Below the pieces are notes generated by a model. That model searched no databases. It saw only the letters and a list, made by a program, of their open reading frames with translations, and was not told the origin of the DNA. A DNA stretch of 21,326 nucleotides from NCBI GenBank assembly GCA_964526635.1, contig CAZGLR010000058.1, positions 1 through 21,326 on the forward strand, in the 5' to 3' direction. Within the stretch, counting starts at the first letter, position 1, and each line of letters starts with the position of its first letter. The DNA comes from CAZGLR01 sp964526635 (GTDB lineage Bacteria > Zixibacteria > MSB-5A5 > GN15 > JAAZOE01). Shown piece by piece: positions 8,132-17,064 of this stretch. Made by a program: the position numbers and the translations under genes.

Positions 8132-10402
8132 TCAATCAAGATCGACCTTGAACCTTTCGTTGACCTTCTCCAGCGAACCATTGAATATCGTTAATATCTT
8201 TTGGCTCTGCTTGGTCAGCATGATCGCATTCCCGATAATTGCATAGAACAAAATACTCAAACGCGTCTTCGATTCCCGGTTGACAATTCGTTGCAACTGC
8301 TGTTCATGCAGTCGTTCGGCCAGGGCATTGAGTTTTAATGCCTGCTCCTCGATTATCTCTCTGTTGCCCAGTTGCCGATTCACCAGGGCCTGTTCCACTT
8401 CCCTCAATGTGATGTTCAGCATTTCTTTGACCTTTCCCAATTCCTCTTTCTGCGACTCAAGGAGGCCGTCATGCTGATTACTGATGTGTGAATGCGCCCG
8501 CATCACGATATCGCGATGCCCGTCGGTGAACTTCTGCAGACGCCGTATTGTCTGACCATAATTATATGATGTCTCTATGTCTTCCTTCTGCATCAGTCGC
8601 AGGGCTTTGAAAATATTGGCAATAATGATATTGGTCCATTGTTGTATCCTTTTCACCTGGTTCTTTTCAATGGCCAATTCATGTTCCCTCATCTTGAACA
8701 ACGCATCGAGCGCTTTATTCAAAGACATTCGAATACCTCGAATCAAATAACCCATATGCTGGAACGAGGTGTCGATCGTATAGTGCAGGTCGTTGACTTT
8801 CACCAGGTTGAAAATCTCATCCATTTCATCGGCCCGGCTTCGTTCGGAATGCGTCCTGCGATTTTTCAAAACTATCAGTGTCCCGAAAACCAACAGCGCC
8901 AGCATGCCCCACAATTTACCAAAGAAAAGAATCACTGCGAATATAGCCGATACCGTAAACGCCGAAATCGCTGTCAGAAACCAGCCCCCGATTACCGCCA
9001 TCACGCCTGAAACCCGATAGACTGCACTCTCGCGGCCCCAGGCCCGATCGGCAAACGACGTCCCCATCGCGACCATGAACGTCACGTAGGTCGTAGACAG
9101 CGGCAGCTTTTGCGAAGTCGCAAATGAAATTACCGCACTGGCTACCATCAGATTAACCGAAGCCCGGATTAAATCGAAACGCGGCCGTTTATCAACTTTG
9201 GTTATCCTTATTTCTTCAATCTTGATCCGCCGCGCGTCAAATCGCCGCTCAAACCAATTCCCTAAAGGCTTGGGAATCAAAAATCCAAGAAAATTGAATG
9301 TGTTGTTGACGAAACTGACAATAAACCGCGAGGGCGCATTCGATTCGAAGCGCTCAACCCCCTCATCCTGCTGCCCCAGACTGATTTCTGTTTCAGTGAC
9401 TGTCCGGGCTTTTTTGGAGACCCACAGGGTTACGACCATGATCATTCCCGCTAAAAGCAGGAAATATGTCTGCGTCGGGACCGTCTTAGCCAGCGCCCCC
9501 ATTGTTGTGGTCAATGGCGCCTCGGTTGCCACCGCTGCTTGAAATGCGTGATATCCGGCCATTGGTACCCCGATGAAATTCACCAGGTCATTGGCCGCAA
9601 ACGCCATCGCCAGCGCAAATGTCCCCATCAGCACAATCGGTTTGAGGATGTTGACCTTGGCCATGATCAAAATTTGAAGGATGATAAACAACGCTGGTAT
9701 AAAGATTAAAAACACCGTAAACGTTTGCGATTGAATCCACGCGGCTGTCGCATCGGGAATAAACGACGTCCCCTTGGCGCCCTTGACCACGATAAAGTAA
9801 AGAATCGAGGCTAACCCGATACTGCCCCAGAGCGCGCCGAATTTCTTCAGACGATTCATGTAATCAAAGGTGAAAATCATGCGGGTGCTCGCCTGGGCCA
9901 GCGCCCCGCTGACAAACGCCACCACCACCGACAGCAAAATCCCCGTAATAATCACGATCGCCTTGCTGTAGTTGATATACTCGAGAAGCGTGCCGCCCTG
10001 GACATAGTAAATCTTGATCAAAGATACCGCAACTGCCGCTCCCAGAAGCTCAAAGACAATCGACACAGTGGTCGATGTCGGAAACCCATACGTATTAAAA
10101 AAATCCAGCAGAATCACGTCGGTAATCATGACCGCCAGGAATATAAACATCAATTCCGGCATAGTGAACAAACCGGGATTGAATATCCCCTTCCGGGCCA
10201 CTTCCATCATGCCGCTGGAAAAGGTTACCCCGGCCAGAATGCCGAGGCTGGCGATGATCATGATAATATGACGGGGAGCAACACGGGAGCCGATCGACGA
10301 ATTAAGGAAGTTGACAGCGTCATTACTGACACCGACCATGAGGTCAAACGCTGCAAAGCAGGCCAGTAGAATTACGGCCGCAAAGAAAAACTCTATCCCC
10401 AC
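8132..10402 (-). CDS. PiT-family inorganic phosphate transporter with a C-terminal PhoU-like domain
   Basis: 756 aa, GTG start at 10402 with AGGA 7 bases upstream; no ATG is better placed. The PHO4/PiT fold is shown by the two inverted signatures, GVSNDAVNFL (24-33) and FAANDLVNF (268-276). Conserved segments FPTSTTVSI (107-115) and SQKLPLSTTY (430-439) add support. About 10-12 hydrophobic segments lie within residues 1-512. A soluble loop at ~330-410 is followed by the last membrane half. Residues ~520-756 are predicted all-helical and charged, and resemble PhoU. PiT proteins use the ion gradient to import phosphate (or metal-phosphate) through the inner membrane. The fused PhoU-like part presumably senses or limits transport from the cytoplasm. 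The usual E. coli PiT is about 500 aa; the longer form is seen in Bacteroidota and relatives. It is monocistronic. Confidence 0.92.
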   Translation of the reverse strand: MGIEFFFAAVILLACFAAFDLMVGVSNDAVNFLNSSIGSRVAPRHIIMIIASLGILAGVTFSSGMMEVARKGIFNPGLFTMPELMFIFLAVMITDVILLDFFNTYGFPTSTTVSIVFELLGAAVAVSLIKIYYVQGGTLLEYINYSKAIVIITGILLSVVVAFVSGALAQASTRMIFTFDYMNRLKKFGALWGSIGLASILYFIVVKGAKGTSFIPDATAAWIQSQTFTVFLIFIPALFIILQILIMAKVNILKPIVLMGTFALAMAFAANDLVNFIGVPMAGYHAFQAAVATEAPLTTTMGALAKTVPTQTYFLLLAGMIMVVTLWVSKKARTVTETEISLGQQDEGVERFESNAPSRFIVSFVNNTFNFLGFLIPKPLGNWFERRFDARRIKIEEIRITKVDKRPRFDLIRASVNLMVASAVISFATSQKLPLSTTYVTFMVAMGTSFADRAWGRESAVYRVSGVMAVIGGWFLTAISAFTVSAIFAVILFFGKLWGMLALLVFGTLIVLKNRRTHSERSRADEMDEIFNLVKVNDLHYTIDTSFQHMGYLIRGIRMSLNKALDALFKMREHELAIEKNQVKRIQQWTNIIIANIFKALRLMQKEDIETSYNYGQTIRRLQKFTDGHRDIVMRAHSHISNQHDGLLESQKEELGKVKEMLNITLREVEQALVNRQLGNREIIEEQALKLNALAERLHEQQLQRIVNRESKTRLSILFYAIIGNAIMLTKQSQKILTIFNGSLEKVNERFKVDLD

Positions 10403-10448
10403 AGAATCATCCTATGAATGATTGTTAGCCCATGTCCTTCGAAGACCG

Positions 10449-10477
10449 AAGCTAATGGATAGATCAAATTTTTGCAA
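10449..10477 (-). promoter_or_regulatory. Weak candidate promoter of the PiT gene
   Basis: On the - strand TTGCAA (10472-10477), a 17-base spacer and TAGCTT (10449-10454). The -10 is poor, but the TTGC -35, the 17-base spacing and the ~40-base leader match other genes in the window. Confidence 0.3.
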
Positions 10478-10560
10478 GGGGCTGGGGATAAAAAAATAGA
10501 CCAAATGATACTCTTAACGAAATTCTAACAAATCACAAACAAGACCCCATAAAGTCGGTG

Positions 10561-10592
10561 AAAAACCCCTGCCTGATCGGAACAGGCAGGGG
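10561..10592 (-). terminator. Rho-independent terminator of the Asp-box/dockerin gene
   Basis: On the - strand CCCCTGCCTG (10583-10592) pairs with CAGGCAGGGG (10566-10575) around a 7-base loop and is followed by five T. It lies 37 bases past the stop at 10630. Confidence 0.88.
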
Positions 10593-10629
10593 GTAGTAGA
10601 TTAAAATGCAGCCTCAGCAGGTTTGGTGC

Positions 10630-13600
10630 TTATGGTCCGCAAATCGGTGCCGGACCGCCCTTGAAGACGAAATTGATGATGTACACACCATCGCCGACGT
10701 TTATGTTGCTATCGGCGTTGGCATCGCCTTCCTGCGAGCAGATCGGAGCCGGTCCGCCCTTGAAGACATAGTTGATGATATACACGCCATCACCGACATT
10801 GACACTGCCGTCGTTGTTGGCATCACCGGCCACATTGCAGCAGTTGGGATTACCGCTGCACAAGGGATCATTCAGCGGATCGGCGGCAACAAACGTGCAG
10901 TAGAACCAGATAATGATCGCCCTGGCCGCCGCGGGCGAAATCGCCGCTGTACCCTTGGCCGGATCGAGCTCCTTGGTCGTCCACAACGCCTTGGTGACTG
11001 TGATCGTATCTTCCGGAGCCAGATCATAGACACCATAGGTGATCAAAGTTGATAAATCGGTATAGAGCGATTCGGGAGCAGTTGAGGAATACACGGAATA
11101 TCCCTCATCGGTAACCATCTTCTGATACAATGCCGCCGCCGGAAGCGGAGCATCCTGACCAAACGGTCCCGTCGTATACACCCAGGTCGGATTGTCGATC
11201 GTCTGGGCGCTCTTCGGCATTGCCGCATCATCACTCAGGAAGAACACAGCACCGGCCCGGTCATTCGATTCCTGCGGGCAGAACGCCTCTGTTGAATCAT
11301 CCTGATTGTACTCGGCACCGAACTGGTAGATCACCTTGTCGTCGATGCTGAAATCAGAGCCGTTGTTCGAACCTGAATCCGACGGTACATCCCAGTCAAT
11401 AAATTCACCGAACACGACGCCCGGGAGAGTCGTCCCCGACAAATTGTACAACTTCTTGCTGACTATTACAAACTGCGAGGTGTCACCGCTCAGTTTGGGA
11501 ATGTAATACTCCACGGTCATTCCCATTGCGGTATCGGCAGTATAGAACTTCGTCGAAATAAGCGTAAAGTCAGGACTGGAATCATCGGTCTCCAACAGCG
11601 CTGCTGGACGGAAACCGTTGTCGTCGAAGATAGTGCTGGAATACGGCGAAAATCTGACTGTGTCACCATCGCGCACATAGGACACATAAGGCCCGCCGTC
11701 GTAAAGGTAAATCGACGAGTTTGTATTTACATTGAATGTATCACAGTCGTCAATGAAGTCCATGGATTCACCCGGGGTATTATTCCCCAGTCGACCGTTA
11801 TTGTAGACTCGCAGCGCCTTGGTTTCAGTTGTTGGTGTTTCCGACTGAGTCGGCGGGATTTCATCCTCAACCACAACCAGACATACCGGAATTATCCGGG
11901 GACTGTTCACTGCGTCATGAGTTACCACGATTTCGGCATAGGCCACACCCGGCGTCGGAACGCCCGGATCGGTGAAGTCGAAATCCACTGCAACCGGAAC
12001 GTTGCCGCTGGGCAAAACTCCCGATTGATTACCGGCAGTGATGGTAATCCAGTTGGAGTAAGGCGCAGTATAATTGAACGATATTACGTAATTGTTGTTG
12101 GCCAGGCCGGGATTACTCATTGTCAATGTCTTGGTTTCGGATTCCCCAGGCAGGACGTAAAACAACTCATCCGCATAACACTCGCCATAACCCGGACCGG
12201 CATCATCGGTGTACAATGGCTCAACCACAACATCACGACATGGCGTCGCCAGCCACATCACCGGATTGGTTGTCCACTGACCCTCTTCCTGCGGAATACC
12301 GCCGGCATGACGGTCATTGATGTAGAGAATATCGAGATACTGCTGCCCGTCGACAAGACCTTCATCGGGGCAATTCCCGAGTTGAACACGCCCGAAGCGC
12401 GCCATCGAGGCCCAGTAATCGGACTCACAATCGCCCGCCGCGCATCCCGGCGTCGGCGTATTGGTCAGGTTCTGACCACGGTCCCAGTTGAGACCACGGT
12501 CCGGGGAGACCGCCATATACAGTTCGCCGTTCATAAAGTTTTCATCGCTCTTGTCTTCACACGGCGCGTCGGCATTGCCGAATTGCGTATACAGGCAGTA
12601 CAACCGCCCTTCGCATTCCGAAATCGAAATCTTGGCCAGATCCGATCCCCAGCCATGGGCTGCACAGGCCCCGCCGGTATCCCAGTCGGCCTTGGCCACC
12701 TGTCTCAGTACCGGATGATCCTCCGACCAGTGGTAGATAATCGAATTACGCCGGAACAGCAGCGTATCGGTATCGGTCACGTCCCACTGACGGCAACTGA
12801 AGACAACATGCAGCAGGTCATCGGTCCCGATCAACGCCGCCAGGTCGGTATAGAAATTGTAAGAACTGTTGAGCGGGAACTGGGTGATATTCTGTCCTGG
12901 AATCGAACCCATATCAACTTCGTGCCCGATCGAACCATTGGCCTGATCGGTTACCCATGAGGCCCCCTGATCAAAGGCAAAGGCCACCCAGACATCATTC
13001 TGGTACTGACTGTCGAATTCACCCGGGGTATCACGAATCTCATCAGTCGGGGCGCCCCAGGCAATAGCCACCTTGTCGCTGACCATTGATGACGCCACAA
13101 TCGGAGTAATTGTCATCACGGTGTCGATCAACCGCTGAGCCGACCAGGTACCCGCTCCGGTACCGTACGCGCCAACCCGGCGATAATAACTGATCGTCTG
13201 CGGATCGCCGGCCTCACCACCTGACTCGGCGCAGACAAAATGCAGCACATTCTGAGTACCGATCTGCCAGTCGCAAATCGGCCAGACATTTTCATTGCCC
13301 GGCCCGGTGCCGCCGTTCTGGTAATAACCGTAAATATCGCTTGGCGCGTCACTGCTGAAGAGGCCCACCGGCGCACCGGCACAAAAATCCCAGAATGCGC
13401 GGGGTTCCAGCGGATCACCTTCGTGAGCCACCGGTATCGCACAGCCACCAATGTCGGCATCGATATTCACGTACCCGGAATAATCGACCGATGCCCGTTT
13501 GCCGCCCGGATCGAACGAAAACGAACACCCGGTTAAATCATATGACTGGACCTGACTGCCACGATCCCCCGGAATAATAAAATCCGGCTGATCCATCCAG

Positions 13601-13920
13601 TCAAAATGGATGAAACTGGTCAGGCGATGCTCCACCTGGTGCCCCATGGTCCCGTTATGCTGATAATCATAAGCCGTTGATCCAATTTGATTACCCACCG
13701 CGGCGGTGGCAACAATGCCAAGCGCCGATGGCGACGGTCCCTTGAGGGTGAACTGACCTATCTCATTGCCATTGAAGCCATACACCGGCGCATGTTTTAG
13801 CGGGATCGCCGGGCGGTCCTTGGCCCGCACGTATGGTTCCTCGGCGGCAAAAACGGATGCTGCCAGAAGAATACAACAAAAGATAGGGATGATAATTCGC
13901 ACTGCTCGCGAGTAAATCAT
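10630..13920 (-). CDS. Large secreted protein with Asp-box (BNR-like) repeats and C-terminal dockerin-like pair
   Basis: 1096 aa from the ATG at 13920. An in-frame ATG at 13932 overlaps the GGAGGG ribosome site (ATGGAGGGCAGTATG), so the downstream ATG, 4 bases from GGAGGG, is preferred. Residues ~1-26 form a signal peptide (FAA|EE). The first ~550 residues include a perfect Asp-box, SPDRGLNW, and a partial one, FDQGASW. These are typical of sialidase/BNR beta-propellers, but no sialidase active site was recognised. A ~100-residue Ig-like domain follows (PGESETKTLTMSNPG...), then a ~300-residue beta-rich domain not recognised. The tail has two dockerin-like repeats: GDANNDGSVNVGDGVYIINY and GDANADSNINVGDGVYIINF, each with FKGGPAPIC. 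It is likely an extracellular binding or scaffolding protein; no enzyme activity can be assigned. It is divergent from EttA. Confidence 0.88.
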   Translation of the reverse strand: MIYSRAVRIIIPIFCCILLAASVFAAEEPYVRAKDRPAIPLKHAPVYGFNGNEIGQFTLKGPSPSALGIVATAAVGNQIGSTAYDYQHNGTMGHQVEHRLTSFIHFDWMDQPDFIIPGDRGSQVQSYDLTGCSFSFDPGGKRASVDYSGYVNIDADIGGCAIPVAHEGDPLEPRAFWDFCAGAPVGLFSSDAPSDIYGYYQNGGTGPGNENVWPICDWQIGTQNVLHFVCAESGGEAGDPQTISYYRRVGAYGTGAGTWSAQRLIDTVMTITPIVASSMVSDKVAIAWGAPTDEIRDTPGEFDSQYQNDVWVAFAFDQGASWVTDQANGSIGHEVDMGSIPGQNITQFPLNSSYNFYTDLAALIGTDDLLHVVFSCRQWDVTDTDTLLFRRNSIIYHWSEDHPVLRQVAKADWDTGGACAAHGWGSDLAKISISECEGRLYCLYTQFGNADAPCEDKSDENFMNGELYMAVSPDRGLNWDRGQNLTNTPTPGCAAGDCESDYWASMARFGRVQLGNCPDEGLVDGQQYLDILYINDRHAGGIPQEEGQWTTNPVMWLATPCRDVVVEPLYTDDAGPGYGECYADELFYVLPGESETKTLTMSNPGLANNNYVISFNYTAPYSNWITITAGNQSGVLPSGNVPVAVDFDFTDPGVPTPGVAYAEIVVTHDAVNSPRIIPVCLVVVEDEIPPTQSETPTTETKALRVYNNGRLGNNTPGESMDFIDDCDTFNVNTNSSIYLYDGGPYVSYVRDGDTVRFSPYSSTIFDDNGFRPAALLETDDSSPDFTLISTKFYTADTAMGMTVEYYIPKLSGDTSQFVIVSKKLYNLSGTTLPGVVFGEFIDWDVPSDSGSNNGSDFSIDDKVIYQFGAEYNQDDSTEAFCPQESNDRAGAVFFLSDDAAMPKSAQTIDNPTWVYTTGPFGQDAPLPAAALYQKMVTDEGYSVYSSTAPESLYTDLSTLITYGVYDLAPEDTITVTKALWTTKELDPAKGTAAISPAAARAIIIWFYCTFVAADPLNDPLCSGNPNCCNVAGDANNDGSVNVGDGVYIINYVFKGGPAPICSQEGDANADSNINVGDGVYIINFVFKGGPAPICGP

Positions 13921-14027
13921 ACTGCCCTCCATGTAAAAAAAAGACCCCTTGTGTAGGTGTGTGACGGCGGTTATGTGGTTACGTAAAGAGAGGAGACATG
14001 CTTATGACACTGGCGGTGTCTAATCGT

Positions 14028-14056
14028 ATAATAATATCAAAAATAATTTTATACAA
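14028..14056 (-). promoter_or_regulatory. Candidate promoter of the Asp-box/dockerin gene
   Basis: On the - strand TTGTAT (14051-14056), a 17-base spacer and TATTAT (14028-14033). The transcript would start near 14021 and run about 100 bases to the ATG at 13920. A GACAC-5-GTGTC inverted repeat at 14006-14020 would lie at the extreme 5' end of that RNA. Confidence 0.5.
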
Positions 14057-14073
14057 CTAAAATTTGTCACTCC

Positions 14074-14102
14074 TTGCATTGGTGCTTTTCGTATATTATC
14101 GT
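14074..14102 (+). promoter_or_regulatory. Candidate promoter of ettA
   Basis: TTGCAT at 14074-14079, a 17-base spacer and TATCGT at 14097-14102. The start would be near 14109, about 30 bases before the GTG start codon. If real, it rules out translation from the upstream in-frame codons at 14064 onward. Confidence 0.4.
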
Positions 14103-14138
14103 CTGGTTCAGAGAGTATTAGTCAAAGGAGACACGACC

Positions 14139-15824
14139 GTGGGCGAAAAGTTCATCTTCCATATGTATGGCGTCAATAAATTCTATGGCCAGAAACAGGT
14201 CCTCAAGGACATCAACCTCAGTTTCTATCCGGGCGCCAAAATCGGCATCGTCGGCGAAAACGGCGCCGGGAAGTCCACGGTGCTGCGTATCATGGCCGGC
14301 CTTGATACCGAAATCCAGGGCGACGCTATGATCACGCCCGGCTACACCGCCGGCATCGTTGAACAGGAACCGCAGCTTGATCAGGACCTCACCGTACGCG
14401 CCACCATCGAACTGGCCTTTGCCGAAACCAAAATGCTCCTGGATGAGTACAACAAAATTTCCGAGAGCATGGCCGAACCGATGAGCGATGAAGAGATGCA
14501 GAAAGCCATGGACCGCATGGCGTCACTGCAGGATAAAATCGATGCTGTCGATGGCTGGAATCTTGACCTGACTATAGCCGTTGCCTCCGATGCCCTTTGC
14601 CTGCCCGATGATGATCGCATTGTCGGTACCCTCTCCGGCGGTGAACTGCGCCGGGTCGCGCTGTGCAAAATTCTACTTGAACGCCCTGATCTGCTGCTCC
14701 TGGATGAGCCCACCAATCATCTCGACGCTGAAACTATCGCATGGCTCGAAGAACAACTCCGCGAATATCCCGGCACGGTCATTATCGTGACCCACGATCG
14801 GTACTTTCTCGACAATATTACCAAATGGATTCTCGAGCTCGATGGCGGCCAGGGCATCCCGTGGGAGGGTAACTATACCTCGTGGCTTGAACAAAAGCTG
14901 ACCAAACTGGCCGCACAGGAAAAGAAANNNNNNNNNNCGCCCCGGGGTAAATCCCTGCAGCGTGAATTGAGCTGGTTGAAAATGAGCCGGGGGGATCGCA
15001 ACGAACTTGCCCGCTCCCGTATTCGTGAATACGAACAACTGGTTGCCAGGGAAACCGCTGCCGGCAAATCCGAACAGGCTGTTATTCAGATCGCACCCGG
15101 TCCCGAACTGGGTAAACAGATTATTGAATTCCACGACGTCACCAAAGCCTACGATAATCAGCCGGTCTTCGAAAATATCTCGCTTGCCATTCCGCGCGCC
15201 GCTGTCGTCGGCCTGGTCGGACCCAATGGCGCCGGGAAGACTACTGTTTTCAGGCTGATTACCGGTGACTTGAAACCGACGGGGGGAGACGTAGTTATCG
15301 GGTCATCAGTCAAACTGGCCCATGTCGACCAGATGCGGGAAAGCCTCGATGGCGATCTCAGCTTAATCGAAGAAGTCGGCGAGGGTCGCGATGAGGTCAC
15401 TATCGGCGACCGCAAAATCCCTATCCGCCAATACCTTGCCCAGTTTGGCTTCAAAGGCGCCAGCCAGCAAAAATTGTCGTATCAACTCTCCGGCGGCGAA
15501 CGTAATCGCTGCCATCTCGCCAAGGTCCTGAAGAATGGCGGCAATGTCGTCATGCTCGACGAACCGACCAATGATCTCGACGTCAACACCCTGCGCATGC
15601 TCGAAGAAGCCATACTTGACTTCTCCGGCTGCGTCCTGGTTATCAGTCACGATCGCTTTTTCCTCGATCGCGTCTGTACGCACCTGATGGTGTTTGAAGG
15701 CGAAGGAAATATCCGGTGGTTTGAGGGCAACTTTGCGGCTTATCAACAATGGCGTCTCAATGAGCTCGGCGATCGGCTTTTCGAAAATCGACGGCACCGC
15801 TACCGGACCATCGTACGCGCCTGA
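14139..15824 (+). CDS. ettA: EttA, energy-dependent translational throttle protein (ABC-F ATPase)
   Basis: About 561 aa from the GTG at 14139, with AAAGGAG (14124-14130) 8 bases upstream. The frame is open further upstream to 14064, but that part has no ribosome site. Two ABC domains: Walker A GENGAGKST (39-47) and GPNGAGKTT (361-369); signatures LSGGE (from 165) and LSGGERNR; Walker B LLLLDEPTNHLD and VVMLDEPTNDLD; switch His in THDRYFLDN and SHDRFFLDR. The linker after WEGNYTSWLEQK and the IPWEGNY motif are diagnostic of EttA rather than Uup or YheS, and the length matches E. coli EttA (555 aa). EttA binds the ribosomal E site and gates entry into elongation according to the ATP/ADP ratio. 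Ten N bases at 14928-14937 fall in the inter-domain linker; the frame stays open across them. The 3' end converges on the OYE gene with an 8-base gap. Confidence 0.95.
   Translation: MGEKFIFHMYGVNKFYGQKQVLKDINLSFYPGAKIGIVGENGAGKSTVLRIMAGLDTEIQGDAMITPGYTAGIVEQEPQLDQDLTVRATIELAFAETKMLLDEYNKISESMAEPMSDEEMQKAMDRMASLQDKIDAVDGWNLDLTIAVASDALCLPDDDRIVGTLSGGELRRVALCKILLERPDLLLLDEPTNHLDAETIAWLEEQLREYPGTVIIVTHDRYFLDNITKWILELDGGQGIPWEGNYTSWLEQKLTKLAAQEKKXXXXPRGKSLQRELSWLKMSRGDRNELARSRIREYEQLVARETAAGKSEQAVIQIAPGPELGKQIIEFHDVTKAYDNQPVFENISLAIPRAAVVGLVGPNGAGKTTVFRLITGDLKPTGGDVVIGSSVKLAHVDQMRESLDGDLSLIEEVGEGRDEVTIGDRKIPIRQYLAQFGFKGASQQKLSYQLSGGERNRCHLAKVLKNGGNVVMLDEPTNDLDVNTLRMLEEAILDFSGCVLVISHDRFFLDRVCTHLMVFEGEGNIRWFEGNFAAYQQWRLNELGDRLFENRRHRYRTIVRA
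14928..14937. other. Assembly gap of ten N inside ettA
   Basis: Ten undetermined bases lie in the arm/linker region of EttA. Compared with E. coli EttA from memory, the number of residues spanning the gap is about right (roughly nine against eight between two conserved points). The true missing length is therefore probably close to ten bases, and the gene is probably intact. Confidence 0.95.
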
Positions 15825-15832
15825 TGGCCGGT

Positions 15833-16933
15833 CTACAAATTTTCGGGATAAAACTTCCGCAGATATGATTTCATCGTATCGGGGACATCGAGATCATCGA
15901 TGTCCTCTTCACGCTCGACTTTCGTGCGAATTTCATCGAGATGCCCCGACTTCACCTTTTCCGCCCATTCGGCGTCAAACAACAACTCTCGGCCCATCGC
16001 AACCAGATCGATGCCGTCTTCAATAACTGTCATCGCCTGCTCGGGATAATGTATTTTACCTACTCCGACAACTGGCACTTCCGGAAATGCCTGCTTGATC
16101 AGTTTGGTCGGGTTTTCGCCCGGCAATGACATCGGCAGCAGCGATTTCCCGTATTCCCAGCTCGATACATGAATCACGTCCACACCCAGCGGCACAATCT
16201 GCTTCAGCAACTCAATTGCCTGACCAGTATTGTAACCATCGGGTTCCGGTTCTTCGGGTGAAATCCGGTACCAGACAGGATAGTCTCTTCCGATCTCGGA
16301 TCGAATAGCCTTTACTACCTCGCGCGCAAAACGACATCGATTTTCCATCGTCTGGCTCCCGTAATCATCGTCGCGCTTATTAGTAAACTGCGAAAAGAAT
16401 TGTTGAAAGAGATAGGTGTTGGCGCCATGAATCTCAATCCCGGTGAACCCGGCCCGTCTGGCCCGGCCGGCCGCTGCGGCAAATGCCCCGATAACTTCCT
16501 GAATCTGCTCCACTGTCATTGCCTGCGGCATCTCCGAGGTGCCGCGACGATTCAACACCGCCGATGGCGCCCACGGTTTCCCGCCGGAAAACTCCTCCCG
16601 GGCAGCATTGCCGCCATGATGAATTTGTAAAAATGATTTTCCGCCCGCGGCATTGATAGCTTCTGCACAGTGAGTCATCGATGGTATCAGATTATCGCTG
16701 TGACACCCCACTTGATTGAGAAACGAATGCCCTGATTTATGTACATAACACGCCGGGGTCAGAATAGTCCCGATGCCATATCGCGCCCGCGCTGTCAGAT
16801 AGGCAATCTCCTGCTCTGAAAACGATCCATCGGCCTCTCCCGCCGTCGTTGTCATCGGCGCCATAACCAGCCGGTTGGGGAGAGTGCATTGTTCTGATAT
16901 GGCTATCGGTTTGAATAATGGCGAAAATGACAT
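15833..16933 (-). CDS. NADH:flavin oxidoreductase / Old Yellow Enzyme family protein
   Basis: 366 aa from the ATG at 16933, which has GGGAGGA 7-8 bases upstream. The frame is open to 17026, but a good promoter (16971-16999) lies within that extension, so the shorter start is preferred. The TIM-barrel OYE fold is shown by FKPIAISEQCTLPNRLVMAPMTT at the N-terminus, QIHHGGN (103-109), and GIEIHGANTYLFQQFFS (165-181). NKRDDDYGS and the FMN phosphate-binding GVGKI (~290) and MGRELLFD segments complete it. The His169/Asn172 pair matches the substrate-binding His/Asn pair of yeast OYE1, and Tyr174 matches its proton donor. There is no C-terminal FeS/FAD extension as in 2,4-dienoyl-CoA reductase, so this is the short type. 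It likely reduces activated C=C bonds of enones or quinone-like electrophiles with FMN and NAD(P)H; the physiological substrate is unknown. Confidence 0.92.
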   Translation of the reverse strand: MSFSPLFKPIAISEQCTLPNRLVMAPMTTTAGEADGSFSEQEIAYLTARARYGIGTILTPACYVHKSGHSFLNQVGCHSDNLIPSMTHCAEAINAAGGKSFLQIHHGGNAAREEFSGGKPWAPSAVLNRRGTSEMPQAMTVEQIQEVIGAFAAAAGRARRAGFTGIEIHGANTYLFQQFFSQFTNKRDDDYGSQTMENRCRFAREVVKAIRSEIGRDYPVWYRISPEEPEPDGYNTGQAIELLKQIVPLGVDVIHVSSWEYGKSLLPMSLPGENPTKLIKQAFPEVPVVGVGKIHYPEQAMTVIEDGIDLVAMGRELLFDAEWAEKVKSGHLDEIRTKVEREEDIDDLDVPDTMKSYLRKFYPENL

Positions 16934-16970
16934 GGACAAATTCCTCCCATAATAACGACAGGTATTGGGC

Positions 16971-16999
16971 ATATTACGCAAGCGGGTACCATATCGCAA
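16971..16999 (-). promoter_or_regulatory. Candidate promoter of the OYE gene
   Basis: On the - strand TTGCGA (16994-16999), a 17-base spacer and TAATAT (16971-16976). The transcript would start near 16964, about 31 bases before the ATG at 16933. Confidence 0.6.
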
Positions 17000-17064
17000 A
17001 GAAAAATTCGATTCCGGCTCTTTCATAATAAAAAATCAACATTTAGGCATACCTTTACATGTTG

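Noticed and set aside
11917..12960. A 347-codon open frame on the + strand opposite the Asp-box/dockerin gene
   Set aside because: It lies entirely inside a well-supported gene on the other strand. It has no ribosome site and no recognisable domain, and is rich in Arg/Ile/His as expected from antisense reading of this codon usage.
14064..14138. N-terminal extension of EttA (25 residues, hydrophobic)
   Set aside because: No ribosome site at 14064. A good site precedes the GTG at 14139, known EttA proteins start there, and a candidate promoter lies inside the extension.
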